From: an uncultured Bacteroidales bacterium
GTDB taxonomy: Bacteria > Bacteroidota > Bacteroidia > Bacteroidales > UBA932
Direction of reading: 5' to 3'
DNA length: 52,082 bases
NCBI GenBank assembly: GCA_900546395.1
Contig: URDD01000009.1
Location: 1-52,082, forward strand
Position numbers and translations under genes: made by a program. Of this stretch, positions 15,670-24,609 are shown one piece after another (the first letter of the stretch is position 1; each line of letters begins with the position of its first letter). The notes under the pieces are model-generated. The model did no database searches. It saw nothing but the letters and a program-made list of their open reading frames with translations, and had not been told where the DNA came from.

Positions 15670-16227
15670 TTTAAAAATCAGAAGCAGGAAAACTGACGAT
15701 ATAAGACCAATAACAAGAACATATAGTGCACATCGATACATTTTAACCTCGTGTGCTTGTTCTTTCTTATTCTCCATAATACGAAATTGGATTTCTGATA
15801 AAGCATAACCAAGAAGACACTTCTTCTTGTCAACTTCTATATTCTCCTTTAAATATTCCACTATGGTAGGGAAAAAGAAATGAGATGGAGAATCACCTGG
15901 TGGATATACTGTTCGCTTATACATCGAACCATATATCAGGATAAATGCTGCTGTTCCACATACAGTTAAGCCATATCCAGAGAGCAAGAGTAAAGATATT
16001 TCTGGCGAATCAGACATTATTTCTACTACAAAAAAACCTAAAAGAGCCACTATCGCTGCGATAATCCATCCCAAAACAGTAATGCACCTCTTCCTTATCC
16101 GCTCTATTATAGTCACCTGATTCTGAAGACATAGATTTCCCATTTCAACTCCAGAGGTTACACTATCAGAATCCAATCCATCGATAAGATCCAAATCAAA
16201 AGGAACATCCTTAAAAAAATTGTCCAT
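15655..16227 (-). CDS. Three-TM membrane protein (probable moron)
   Basis: A 190-residue protein with a soluble acidic N terminus, two hydrophobic helices in the middle (I-I-A-A-I-V-A-L-L-G-F-F-V-V and L-L-L-L-S-G-Y-G-L-T-V) and one at the C terminus (L-V-I-G-L-I-S-S-V-F-L-L-L-I-F). It interrupts head-tail genes and is flanked by the two small plus-strand ORFs, so it looks like cargo rather than virion structure. A superinfection-exclusion or defence role is possible but not shown. Confidence 0.7.
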   Translation of the reverse strand: MDNFFKDVPFDLDLIDGLDSDSVTSGVEMGNLCLQNQVTIIERIRKRCITVLGWIIAAIVALLGFFVVEIMSDSPEISLLLLSGYGLTVCGTAAFILIYGSMYKRTVYPPGDSPSHFFFPTIVEYLKENIEVDKKKCLLGYALSEIQFRIMENKKEQAHEVKMYRCALYVLVIGLISSVFLLLIFKLLFP

Positions 16228-16255
16228 AGCAAAAGATTTTTACAAAGTTAACTTT

Positions 16256-16789
16256 TTACACAGCATCGATAGCGCGGATCTCAAATTCCATACTCCACCC
16301 GATAGAATTGGCAAGCGGTCTGGCCACAATAGGCTGCACACTGGTCGGAAACTCCATCCAGAACACCGCCGACTCATCGAAATCATCTCTCATCTTCCTC
16401 CTGATAGCCGAAATGGCATCCAAAGCCCTGTCCTGAGCAAGCATCTCGGTAGCCTGATCATGGTCCTCCGGCGTAGGAACAGCCACAGTGACAGACATCC
16501 TGAAACGGTCAGTCTTGACATCCACTGAATTGACAGAACTTGTAATAGTCGAGTAATCAACGAACAGAAACATCCCCTGCAGGGACGATACCCGCCGCTG
16601 GACAGCTGTTATATCAATACCGAAAACAAAGTCCTTTATATCCGGATTGCGGAACGTATCCGCCAGATCCAGTGTTTCATTCTTCAGAGCTTCATAATCA
16701 AGACCGGAGGATAACACAAAAAATCTTTCCACAGCTTTTGCTGAGGCAAACTGCGAAAAATACAAAAAGGCTTTTTTCAATAATGACAT
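16256..16789 (-). CDS. Putative head-tail/tail-completion protein
   Basis: A 177-residue protein with an alpha/beta pattern (R-R-V-S-S-L-Q-G-M-F-L-F-V-D-Y-S-T-I-T, R-F-R-M-S-V-T-V-A-V-P). The C-terminal G-W-S-M-E-F-E-I-R-A-I-D-A-V strand repeats a theme of phage neck and tail-completion proteins that ring-assemble. Placed between a connector-like gene and the tail genes. Family not certain. Confidence 0.55.
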   Translation of the reverse strand: MSLLKKAFLYFSQFASAKAVERFFVLSSGLDYEALKNETLDLADTFRNPDIKDFVFGIDITAVQRRVSSLQGMFLFVDYSTITSSVNSVDVKTDRFRMSVTVAVPTPEDHDQATEMLAQDRALDAISAIRRKMRDDFDESAVFWMEFPTSVQPIVARPLANSIGWSMEFEIRAIDAV

Positions 16790-16790
16790 A

Positions 16791-17657
16791 TCATTCAGGT
16801 ATTTCTGTTGTAATATATGGGATAATACATTCTACAGGAAGATTCATCTTTTCGGCAATCTCCCCGGCACCAAGCCCTGCACTCCGGAGGGAAAGAATCC
16901 CGTCAATATTGAGCTGCACTAAGGCCGCAAGATAGGTGAACAGGTCCAGTTCCTTGATTTCCTGCAGAGTTCCATAACCTGACTTGGAGAGTGAAAACAT
17001 CGAAGAGGACAGACCGAGGGGGCTTGAAGCTCCGGCTGCAGGACGGGATGACGGAGTAAATATCAGTCGGAAATCAGGAATCTTCTTAATCCAGTCCAGG
17101 ATTCCCCTCAAATTATAATAGACAGCGACCTTCATAGCCCGTGACACCTTTGACACTCCGGGATACAGAGTGTCGAAAAGAGCGTTCAGGACAGTGTCTG
17201 ACCGGCTGCTGCCATACAGTTCCAGCAGTTCCAGCAGTTCAACATATTGTTCAGCCTTGATAGAACAGTCCACATAACCGTCATCTGTGACGAAAAATGT
17301 ATATGGAACCCTGCCTTTCACCTTGGTAAGGAGATTCTGCTTCAGAAGTATATTGACCGATGCAGTGCGGCTGCCATCCTCATTTTCGCGAATCCGATAT
17401 GGAAAAGTCAGATATCCGTTCAGCCTATATAGGTTTTCTCCCATCGCCTCTGTAAATGTACCACACTTTGATACATTCATCCCTAACAGTGCAGATGAGA
17501 TTCCGATCTGAAAAGACTGGAAATCGATAACTCCCGTTTCAAATAATTCAAAGCAGGAACATAGCCGGATAAAGACCTGGGCATTATCCGGCGATATCTC
17601 ATCCCACCCCATAGGCAGACGGCAGGAAGTCTTGTCAGTAAAGCGAAGTGTTATCAT
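16791..17657 (-). CDS. Hypothetical phage structural protein
   Basis: A 288-residue protein with a start overlapping the previous stop (ATGA). N terminus I-T-L-R-F-T-D-K-T-S-C-R-L-P-M-G-W-D-E-I-S, then mostly helical, and a C terminus with G-A-G-E-I-A-E-K-M-N-L-P-V-E-C-I-I. No membrane segment. Size and neighbourhood fit a tail or neck protein; I do not recognise it. Confidence 0.55.
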   Translation of the reverse strand: MITLRFTDKTSCRLPMGWDEISPDNAQVFIRLCSCFELFETGVIDFQSFQIGISSALLGMNVSKCGTFTEAMGENLYRLNGYLTFPYRIRENEDGSRTASVNILLKQNLLTKVKGRVPYTFFVTDDGYVDCSIKAEQYVELLELLELYGSSRSDTVLNALFDTLYPGVSKVSRAMKVAVYYNLRGILDWIKKIPDFRLIFTPSSRPAAGASSPLGLSSSMFSLSKSGYGTLQEIKELDLFTYLAALVQLNIDGILSLRSAGLGAGEIAEKMNLPVECIIPYITTEIPE

Positions 17658-18535
17658 AGCATCGTATAATGTTTGTTCTCCTCTTTATTCAGGTTGTTCT
17701 GTATAGCCATAGATCCGGAGGAAGCCTTCAGGATAGTCTCGATAGAGGCGTTCCAGCTTTCGACTTCAGCCATCAGCTGTGCGTATAAACGATCCCGAGA
17801 CTGCATCGAAGTGCCCTTGGTGTATTCGTGATTAAAGTCATAGCGTATCGAGCGGGGAAGTTCTGTAACGTCGAACTGCATCACGGCTTTGGCCATCACC
17901 TGATAACATAGGGAGCGCTTCGCGAGATCCAGAACTCTCTCATCCTTACTATCGCGTATTACAGGAAGAATCTTTTGCGACCACACTGTGCGGATAATGT
18001 ATTGCACTTTTGAGAAAAAGAAAGCACTGTTATCTATGCCATAATAGTAGTCAAATTCTGCAGCAGAGCGCACCGGCAGAGACTGTCTTTCCTTATATGC
18101 CTTGGATTCTGCATAACAGCTCTCCCCTTCAGGCGTTTTCCACTTCACCTCCTGAGCATGCTCATCCAGCCACTCCAGCAGCCAGTCCATAGCCTGCCAG
18201 AAAGCATCTATATGGTGTCTGCGTATTTCCTCATACTGATACTTGTACAGGGATGCTTCAGAGCCGTTTTTCTTCACAGCTGCAAATATGGCATATCGAT
18301 ATACGGCCCCGGATGCAAGGGCTGTCTTCAGATGCTCGTGACCTTCGGAAAGGGTATCCGATACAGGAGCATCGCTAAGAACACCATACACTTCAGGGGT
18401 CACAAGCCGGCTTATTTCCTTGGCCGTAGCTCTTACTGAAGGCCCCAGCTGGCTGAAGGTAGTATCCGGCATAAACCCGTCAACATAGGATGTGAAATCA
18501 CTCAGATCCTTGAAAATTTCAATAGAAGTCATCAT
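17654..18535 (-). CDS. Head-tail connector-region protein (DUF6712-like)
   Basis: A 293-residue helical protein starting M-M-T-S-I-E-I-F-K-D-L-S-D-F-T-S-Y-V. It is coupled to the portal gene (ATGA overlap) and has the size and helical layout of the Bacteroidetes prophage family I know as DUF6712, placed after portal genes. Function in the family is unproved; a neck/adaptor role is inferred. Confidence 0.6.
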   Translation of the reverse strand: MMTSIEIFKDLSDFTSYVDGFMPDTTFSQLGPSVRATAKEISRLVTPEVYGVLSDAPVSDTLSEGHEHLKTALASGAVYRYAIFAAVKKNGSEASLYKYQYEEIRRHHIDAFWQAMDWLLEWLDEHAQEVKWKTPEGESCYAESKAYKERQSLPVRSAAEFDYYYGIDNSAFFFSKVQYIIRTVWSQKILPVIRDSKDERVLDLAKRSLCYQVMAKAVMQFDVTELPRSIRYDFNHEYTKGTSMQSRDRLYAQLMAEVESWNASIETILKASSGSMAIQNNLNKEENKHYTML

Positions 18536-20019
18536 AGCTGTGTCTGATTGGATAGTCTGTCGGCCGGTGATACATTTTCCTGCCTCTGTACAGTAGGTCT
18601 GTAAAATCCGATACGGATTCCGGACCGATATTCTTCCGGAAAATTGAGCTTCAGGGCATAGTTGATATCAGTGCAGATGATACTTTCAGGAAGGGCCTGC
18701 TGTGTCAGATAGACCAGATAATTATAATAAGTATCAGAACCGGACTTGGAGACCACTCCGTCTGAAGATATGTTGGAAATCGAAGAGTCGATGCCTTTGG
18801 CCGAGAGAAGCACCATATCAGCGCGCTTGTCGTATGTGATGAGCGCCTCTATATACTCTTTGTATTTCTGCGATATTTCCTCAATCTTCCAGGTCTCCAG
18901 GTCGCCGTTCTGATTCAGAAGGGATCTTGTAGCATAGACCTTGCCCTGATTCTTTCCTCGTCCTGCAAGGAAGTTGGTAAGATTGGTAAGTTCAGCCTGT
19001 ACAAGTTCGTTGAGCAGTGATGAAGAATAAGTCTCCCCTATCTCTATTTTTTTTGCTCCTACAGTAACAGAGACATACTCGCTGGCCGGCTTACCCTCTG
19101 CCTTCAGCCTGGCATTGACATCACACAGCTGCTGCAGCTCGTCCTCCTTGAGCTTAAGCCAGGCATTTGGGATTATGACATGATGCCGCGCTGAAAGGGA
19201 GTTCTCCAGATAAGAGTTAATATACTCCGGAGTAGCGTTACATCCTTTTATCCAGTCTTTGATACCGGTAAAAAACACATTAGTAGCATAGACTGTTTCT
19301 CCATAATTAGGGTTCTTGGCATAACTTACCACGCTGTTTCTTGATAACGGAGCCTTATAATTAATTCGCGGATAGACTTTATATTCATCCGTATCTGACG
19401 ATTTTTCCCTCGGTCCTACCATTACCAGTTCCAGATCCCTGTCTTCTACCTCTGATTTTCGGGATATATCTTTCACCGTACCCATCCGGCAGCGCACCTC
19501 ATCGATATGCTCAAGCCCTACCACCGGCAGGAACCCGGGCAACTTCATTCCAAAACCGCGACTGAGATGCCACTTGGAAAAAATCCCCTCACTGTAATAA
19601 TAAGATCTGATACATTTGTTCAGATATGTCTCGTATGTATCCGGCAACCCGGCTTCTCTCCAGGAATCAAGCCACCGCTCTATCTTCTCGTTCTTCAGGT
19701 ATTGCCTGACGATTATCCCGTCCTCATTGACTGTGCTGGTATATAGCTGCGGGCCGTTACCGTACAGGATTGATATCTGCTTCTCAATAAGGGATGGTAG
19801 CAAACGGTTCCCCCTGATAAGCACCTTGCAGGTATTCGGTTCAAGATTATCAGCACCGAACGGCCAGATAAAATATCTGCCAATCTTACGCGGTGACACC
19901 CGCTCTGAATCTGCCGGAGAAACAAAATCTCCTGACAATCCAGCAGCCCTTATTGGGGTTTCTCCTACCTGATAAGTGAAAGCATACCCATCACCGGATA
20001 TGTATCCTATTCTATTCAT
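18532..20019 (-). CDS. Phage portal protein
   Basis: A 495-residue protein with the size of a portal and its place after the terminase genes. N-terminal part includes W-P-F-G-A-D-N-L-E-P-N and the phrase S-L-I-E-K-Q-I-S-I-L-Y-G-N-G-P-Q (about 72-87), characteristic of portal clips in Bacteroidales siphophages. Helical wing and stem follow (about 300-420). The twelve-unit portal ring would form the DNA channel and connect to the terminase. Confidence 0.75.
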   Translation of the reverse strand: MNRIGYISGDGYAFTYQVGETPIRAAGLSGDFVSPADSERVSPRKIGRYFIWPFGADNLEPNTCKVLIRGNRLLPSLIEKQISILYGNGPQLYTSTVNEDGIIVRQYLKNEKIERWLDSWREAGLPDTYETYLNKCIRSYYYSEGIFSKWHLSRGFGMKLPGFLPVVGLEHIDEVRCRMGTVKDISRKSEVEDRDLELVMVGPREKSSDTDEYKVYPRINYKAPLSRNSVVSYAKNPNYGETVYATNVFFTGIKDWIKGCNATPEYINSYLENSLSARHHVIIPNAWLKLKEDELQQLCDVNARLKAEGKPASEYVSVTVGAKKIEIGETYSSSLLNELVQAELTNLTNFLAGRGKNQGKVYATRSLLNQNGDLETWKIEEISQKYKEYIEALITYDKRADMVLLSAKGIDSSISNISSDGVVSKSGSDTYYNYLVYLTQQALPESIICTDINYALKLNFPEEYRSGIRIGFYRPTVQRQENVSPADRLSNQTQL

Positions 20020-20323
20020 ACCATATCACTCTTTTAAGTTTATACCCATCCGTGGAAAATGCAATATACCGGATCAGTACCCGGTAACAGGCTTTCGGTC
20101 TGTCGTCGCCGTCAGAGAAAAGGAAAAAATGTTTGCCATCTATATCAAATTTATCATGTGGCAGCGGCCGCCTGCAGGTGCAGTGTTCACAAGTTTTCAG
20201 CCCTACTGTACCCACCGGCTTCTTCCTGCGGCTGAACGGGAAGAAGGAGACGGTAAAATCGCCTCCTGTCTTGCTGACCTGCTCTGCCATTACGATAGCA
20301 TCTATACCTCTTATCGTTTCCAT
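20012..20323 (-). CDS. Small cysteine-rich protein before portal
   Basis: A 103-residue protein overlapping the portal start by eight bases. It has a possible zinc ribbon, C-E-H-C-T-C-R-R-P-L-P-H, in the middle followed by D-G-K-H-F-F-L-F-S-D-G-D-D. Basic C terminus. Likely a DNA- or protein-binding packaging helper; role not known. Confidence 0.6.
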   Translation of the reverse strand: METIRGIDAIVMAEQVSKTGGDFTVSFFPFSRRKKPVGTVGLKTCEHCTCRRPLPHDKFDIDGKHFFLFSDGDDRPKACYRVLIRYIAFSTDGYKLKRVIWYE

Positions 20324-20550
20324 TGCAATACAAATTTACCGACAGAATCCACGCCCGGAAAGGACAGAGCCTGTCATATTTCCATAAAAATCCCCGTTGT
20401 AATACAAGCGGAGAAATCAGCGGCGCCGGGCACTTCTTTCCCGAACGATAATTTTTTGCTACAAATTGCAAGTCATTGATTTGCAATACAAGTTGTCCCG
20501 CGGGCAATCTTAACATAAAGTGCCTGAATATGTAGCAATTAAGGCTCATT

Positions 20551-22245
20551 TCAGCCTGAAAAGTTATTAATTCCCGCAGCTGCGTTGTAATTCTCCGACA
20601 GCCCCGGAAAGAACTTCTCATATTTTCCCCAGACAAGATATGTCAGGGCGGACGGTATCTGAGGAGTTAGCCCGGCCTGAAGATCTATCCTGACTTTCTT
20701 CTCCGGAGACTTATCCAGTTCCACAGGAGATGACCCGGGGATCTTCTTGCAACAGTACATCGCTGAAACAAGATTAGGACACTCGTTTGCGTCTATTCTG
20801 ATACGCGGAATATTTCTCTCCGTCTCAGACAGCAGCCGCTTCCAGAGCTTATGATGCTCCCAGTAAAAAATGGTCCTCTGTCCGAGAGACTGAAGCCTTA
20901 CATTCCAGCCGTATGACTCCAGGGCTGACTTCATTTCCTGAGCATCCGTCTCATTGACCCTCTTCTGATTCTTCTTGTTGCCGGCACGGTCATAGTACAG
21001 GTCTATCCTTCTGTTCTTGACAGCCGGGCCAAAGAAGGCATTAAATGCAGCAGCCATCTCAGCGATATCTTCAGGAGGATAAACAAAAAACTCCTTCAGT
21101 ACCCGAAGAGTATTCCCTTTTTCCTGTGCTGCCACCATCGAGGCAAAGTTGCCCGGGTCATAGCCTATCAGAATCTTATCCATCGGATCGTAATAATTAA
21201 GATATCCTGCATCAATCCTGACAGTATCCTTCAGGGTCAGTTTATCAAGAGCCTGGTATCTGTAGCTGTCTGAAAAGGTATGTTTGCTCTCATCCCATAG
21301 TTCAAAAAAAAGATTGTCTCTGTTGCGGTCTCCGATAGAACATATCGAGCTAAGGAACTCCGAATCGGATAAGATGTCCCGCTGAGTTTTGAAATAATCA
21401 AAACCAAGCACATCTCTGTTTATAAATGTACTTGTCCTGATGTACAGAATGGCAGACTTCCTCATTTCGCTCAGCAGAGGTGACCACTTTGCCAAAGTGT
21501 TCTCCGAAAGCCTGGTCTTGACACCGTTCTGAAGATTGACCTGCGCTTTGTTGACATGCAGGGCAAGAGAGAGGATGTCCGTAATAAGCTCCGGATCCAT
21601 CTTATTCTCATATTCGGTAAACCAGTTCGACTCTCCTATACTGACGCGGCCGATGTCGGATACTCCGGTAATTCCACCATGTAGATGACATTTGTGAGCT
21701 TCAGAACCGGCTCCGATTCGGGAGGTTCGTATTGCTGGAATGATCCTGGAGCGGAGTTTCTCTTCGTTAGAATACTTCATCTCCTCAAAAAGACCGTGTA
21801 CTACCGAAGATCCTGCAATGGAATCAGACCTATCCACAGCAACAGCTCTTAGGACATGACCATTGGCAAAGACGATACACCGCTCAGGTTCTAAAATTGG
21901 ATATCGCGGCTTCTGAAAGTGGTGTGGCAGGTCTTTCTCACCGACGACAAAATCAAAACCTTCCTGCAGCATAGGTCTTGAAGTTCCATCCGGCATTTTG
22001 ATTCCCTGACGGTATGCACTCAGCAGAACAGGAATGACATTGGTCATCAATGCTACGAAAGAGTTGTGCGATATGATAGAAGTCTCACGAGGCATCAGGG
22101 ATGCGACTCTCAAAGACCTCGGTGCAGTTATTCCGGTAGTCTTTCCCGTACCTCGTCCCATCGCTCCTATGAGTTTGTTCGGGTCAACGGCATTGGCCAA
22201 TGCCTGGACCTTATTCATATAAAGGTCAATGGTATCAGATGCCAT
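20551..22245 (-). CDS. terL: Terminase large subunit
   Basis: A 564-residue packaging ATPase and nuclease. Walker A is G-R-G-T-G-K-T-T-G (about residues 31-39) and the likely Walker B/acidic pair is V-V-H-G-L-F-E-E-M (about 168-176). The C-terminal RNase-H-like nuclease shows I-L-I-G-Y-D-P-G-N-F and I-D-L-Y-Y-D-R-A-G-N, which place metal-binding aspartates. It is coupled to the gene ending at 22235 by an 11-base overlap. A 227-base gap to the next gene downstream contains only short direct and inverted fragments around TTGCAA. Confidence 0.88.
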   Translation of the reverse strand: MASDTIDLYMNKVQALANAVDPNKLIGAMGRGTGKTTGITAPRSLRVASLMPRETSIISHNSFVALMTNVIPVLLSAYRQGIKMPDGTSRPMLQEGFDFVVGEKDLPHHFQKPRYPILEPERCIVFANGHVLRAVAVDRSDSIAGSSVVHGLFEEMKYSNEEKLRSRIIPAIRTSRIGAGSEAHKCHLHGGITGVSDIGRVSIGESNWFTEYENKMDPELITDILSLALHVNKAQVNLQNGVKTRLSENTLAKWSPLLSEMRKSAILYIRTSTFINRDVLGFDYFKTQRDILSDSEFLSSICSIGDRNRDNLFFELWDESKHTFSDSYRYQALDKLTLKDTVRIDAGYLNYYDPMDKILIGYDPGNFASMVAAQEKGNTLRVLKEFFVYPPEDIAEMAAAFNAFFGPAVKNRRIDLYYDRAGNKKNQKRVNETDAQEMKSALESYGWNVRLQSLGQRTIFYWEHHKLWKRLLSETERNIPRIRIDANECPNLVSAMYCCKKIPGSSPVELDKSPEKKVRIDLQAGLTPQIPSALTYLVWGKYEKFFPGLSENYNAAAGINNFSG

Positions 22246-22879
22246 ACTCTTCCTCCTCTATTTTAATAGGTTCTACCGTCTGAATACCTGCCTCGAGCAA
22301 CAGTCTTTCCTTCTCCGCATCAGTTGTTTCAAGTGACATTATCATCTCCCTGTATTTCCTGTCTTCCGCCCTCTTGGCTATGTCCGCAAGTTTTTTCGAC
22401 TCATAACCCAAATCCTCCGGTTTTACATTCACATTGATAAGGAAGACCGGAGCCTGCCAGTTATATGACTCGGATTCCCTCACAAGTGTCCTCAGCTCGT
22501 GAGCCTTGACCATACATTTGTAGGCTACATCATACTTGTCCGCTGCTATGGCCAGGGTCTTGAGGTCTTCCAGCTGGTCGGCATATACCATATCCCACGA
22601 CTTTGCAGAAGATGTGTCGTCGAAGTAGTAATAGTCCAGGGCATCGTAATAGATGCCTCTGGCCTGAGCAATCGAGAGCTGCGGCCACTCTCTCCTAAGC
22701 TGGTCAATACACTTGCGCACCGACAGCCTGTTCCCATGCATAAGCCTGGCTACGGAGTCCAGCTGCAGTATGTATTCCTGCATATTTTCCGGAATGACAC
22801 CGGACTGCCGAGTCTTCAGGAACGATTGCAATGCATCTATGCTGTATTTCTGCAGCACTTCAAGTCTTGATTTATTCAT
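22235..22879 (-). CDS. Putative terminase small subunit
   Basis: A 214-residue helical protein directly before terL. N-terminal region (I-D-A-L-Q-S-F-L-K-T-R-Q, S-V-R-K-C-I-D-Q-L-R-R-E-W-P-Q-L-S) has the look of an HTH-like DNA-binding domain followed by a long coiled coil (about 100-150) for ring assembly. Position and layout favour the DNA-recognition subunit of terminase, but the next gene upstream is a second candidate. Confidence 0.6.
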   Translation of the reverse strand: MNKSRLEVLQKYSIDALQSFLKTRQSGVIPENMQEYILQLDSVARLMHGNRLSVRKCIDQLRREWPQLSIAQARGIYYDALDYYYFDDTSSAKSWDMVYADQLEDLKTLAIAADKYDVAYKCMVKAHELRTLVRESESYNWQAPVFLINVNVKPEDLGYESKKLADIAKRAEDRKYREMIMSLETTDAEKERLLLEAGIQTVEPIKIEEEEYGI

Positions 22880-23187
22880 ATTCCGAACAATTCTTTTTTT
22901 AGCGATTCCACTTTCTTAACATATTCTAACTTGTAGGCAAGATCAAGAGCTTTCGGATCACCGGAAAGAGCTGCCGAGCTGAGAGCTGCAGCCAGGTCGT
23001 CTTCGTGGTTACTACGACTTTTCCAGTATTCTTTACACAAAGGATGCTCTATGTCTGTTATATCGCGCAAGAATTTGCGCCGCTCCTCCCCGATAAGGTT
23101 CATCCTTTCCGCTATCTGCTCAGGATAAAGACCGAGAACAGCATAATCTTTCATCTTTGAAATAAACTCCGGAAGATATCCTGTCAT
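22876..23187 (-). CDS. Small HTH-like packaging-region protein
   Basis: A 103-residue protein with Y-A-V-L-G-L-Y-P-E-Q-I-A-E-R-M-N-L-I-G (about 14-32), a plausible helix-turn-helix of the kind used by terminase small subunits, then a charged helical tail. Four-base overlaps with both neighbours. Either a terminase small subunit or its partner. Confidence 0.55.
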   Translation of the reverse strand: MTGYLPEFISKMKDYAVLGLYPEQIAERMNLIGEERRKFLRDITDIEHPLCKEYWKSRSNHEDDLAAALSSAALSGDPKALDLAYKLEYVKKVESLKKELFGI

Positions 23188-23948
23188 ACAGTTCTGGATT
23201 TAATAAATTCATCAAACACTTCTTCATACAAGGCAAGTATAATTTTGAATCTCTCAAGATTGGCTCCCGCTCGCTGACGGACTTCTGCACTTGCCTTTTT
23301 ACCATTGATTTGAGACGAATATCTCTTGATATTCATTTCTACATTCATCCTTTCCTCAAAATATCTGTTAGGATCATTAAGCATCAGTTCCTTAATGCGA
23401 GTCCGCTCATCCTTTTGGCTGATAAACGGATGTTTGGAAAGGAACTCTCCGGTCTTATTGAATGACCTGAGCTCGGAAAAACATAGTTCCAGGCGTATTG
23501 ACTTGGAAACAATAGATTCAAGAACTGTTGCATCCAGCTCATTCGCTCCCTCTGTATCTCTTTCGATTTGCCTGAGTTCCTGATGAAGATTGATTCTGTC
23601 TGAATATATAGAGTCTGCTATTCTTACCTGAGGATTATCCATAGAACGCCAGGCGATATCAGGATATTCTTCAAATTTAGAAGCCTTCCTGTGTATATTT
23701 TCTTGAGTCTCCGGTTTAGAAGTCTCTGAAGATGGACGAGCCTTATGATTCAGAAGCCCTGACAACTCTTCAGCCGTATAGATACCGAGCAGTTCATACA
23801 CCAGAGACACGGCCAGTTCCTGACGATCAAGCATTCTTCTGCCCGCTGCAGGATGCTTCAGATTACGCAGAAGATGGCGATACTCTTCTATTTGCCTGGA
23901 ATCAGCTATTTCCTTGCTTTTTTCTCTCTTTTGCTGAAAAGTGTACAT
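23184..23948 (-). CDS. Hypothetical helical protein of packaging operon
   Basis: A 254-residue basic, helical protein (Q-Q-K-R-E-K-S-K-E-I-A-D, R-N-L-K-H-P-A-A-G-R-R-M-L-D). It begins the terminase operon after a terminator. The central part is charged and probably coiled-coil. No family recognised; a role in packaging or head assembly follows from the operon only. Confidence 0.55.
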   Translation of the reverse strand: MYTFQQKREKSKEIADSRQIEEYRHLLRNLKHPAAGRRMLDRQELAVSLVYELLGIYTAEELSGLLNHKARPSSETSKPETQENIHRKASKFEEYPDIAWRSMDNPQVRIADSIYSDRINLHQELRQIERDTEGANELDATVLESIVSKSIRLELCFSELRSFNKTGEFLSKHPFISQKDERTRIKELMLNDPNRYFEERMNVEMNIKRYSSQINGKKASAEVRQRAGANLERFKIILALYEEVFDEFIKSRTV

Positions 23949-23958
23949 AACTCATATC

Positions 23959-23985
23959 AAAAGAGAGCCGGCACAATGGCGGCTC
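23959..23985 (-). terminator. Terminator between capsid and terminase operons
   Basis: On the minus strand GAGAGCCGCC and GCCGGCTCTC fold as a stem around TGTG-like loop and are followed by TTTTG. It sits after the gene ending at 24016 and before the terminase-operon start at 23948. Confidence 0.7.
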
Positions 23986-24015
23986 TCAAACACATAATAA
24001 CCAAAACACAAAAAA

Positions 24016-24552
24016 CTAAGCATCAGAAGCCGGAGTAGTCACCTCGCCCAGATATTCGAGCGGCTGGAAGAAACTCTCGTTTGAAAAAGTCACATCAGTA
24101 GATGTGTTCTCTCCATTCTTCCTGCGCGTAAATGCTGACAAGAACATCGGACTGTAAGGACGTCCGTAGATTGTTTTCTTCCTGGTGAAACGATCTATGG
24201 TTACGACAAAAACAGGACAGCCTACCCTGCTTTCGATGAAATTGTCGATGGCAACACTCTCACCTCCGATGGTCCCGGTCAGAGAATTGTTTACTGTTGA
24301 AGTAACATCGCCCTGACTTCCCTCTGAAGTAGATCCTGCCGTATATTTGGCAAAATTGATTTCCTTCCAACCATTTGCCGAACTTTTGAGAGTGATGGCA
24401 GCCATGCTCCTTGCTGAATCAGACTCTGTGATTTCCGGCAACTTAGAATAATCAACATCCGCCTCATCCAAAACGTATATTTTGCTGGAGATTCTCTTTC
24501 CCTGCGATTCAAAATCGCTGACCGGAGGGATATCAGTAAGTTTTTTTAACAT
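24016..24552 (-). CDS. Possible major tail tube protein
   Basis: A 178-residue beta-rich protein. It has S-S-A-N-G-W-K-E-I-N-F-A-K-Y, G-C-P-V-F-V-V-T-I-D-R-F-T-R-K-K-T-I-Y, then V-T-F-S-N-E-S-F-F-Q-P-L, a pattern like tube monomers, and a Ser/Thr-rich N-terminal region. It follows the capsid gene, which would be an unusual place for a tube gene; a capsid-decorating protein is the main alternative. The hairpin before its start may lower its expression relative to capsid. Confidence 0.5.
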   Translation of the reverse strand: MLKKLTDIPPVSDFESQGKRISSKIYVLDEADVDYSKLPEITESDSARSMAAITLKSSANGWKEINFAKYTAGSTSEGSQGDVTSTVNNSLTGTIGGESVAIDNFIESRVGCPVFVVTIDRFTRKKTIYGRPYSPMFLSAFTRRKNGENTSTDVTFSNESFFQPLEYLGEVTTPASDA

Positions 24553-24568
24553 ACTAAATCATTTTAAG

Positions 24569-24590
24569 GGGCAGAAGCATCTGCCCCGAT
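24569..24590 (-). terminator. Hairpin between capsid and following gene
   Basis: GGGGCAG-ATGCTT-CTGCCCC on the minus strand, followed by TTAAAA. A seven-pair stem right after the capsid stop (24610). The weak T-tract suggests partial termination or transcript stabilisation that would keep capsid levels high. Confidence 0.55.
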
Positions 24591-24609
24591 TTGAAATAAA
24601 TAATATGAC

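Noticed and set aside
20187..20636. 149-residue minus-strand ORF between terL and the zinc-like protein
   Set aside because: It overlaps the ends of two better supported genes in another frame.
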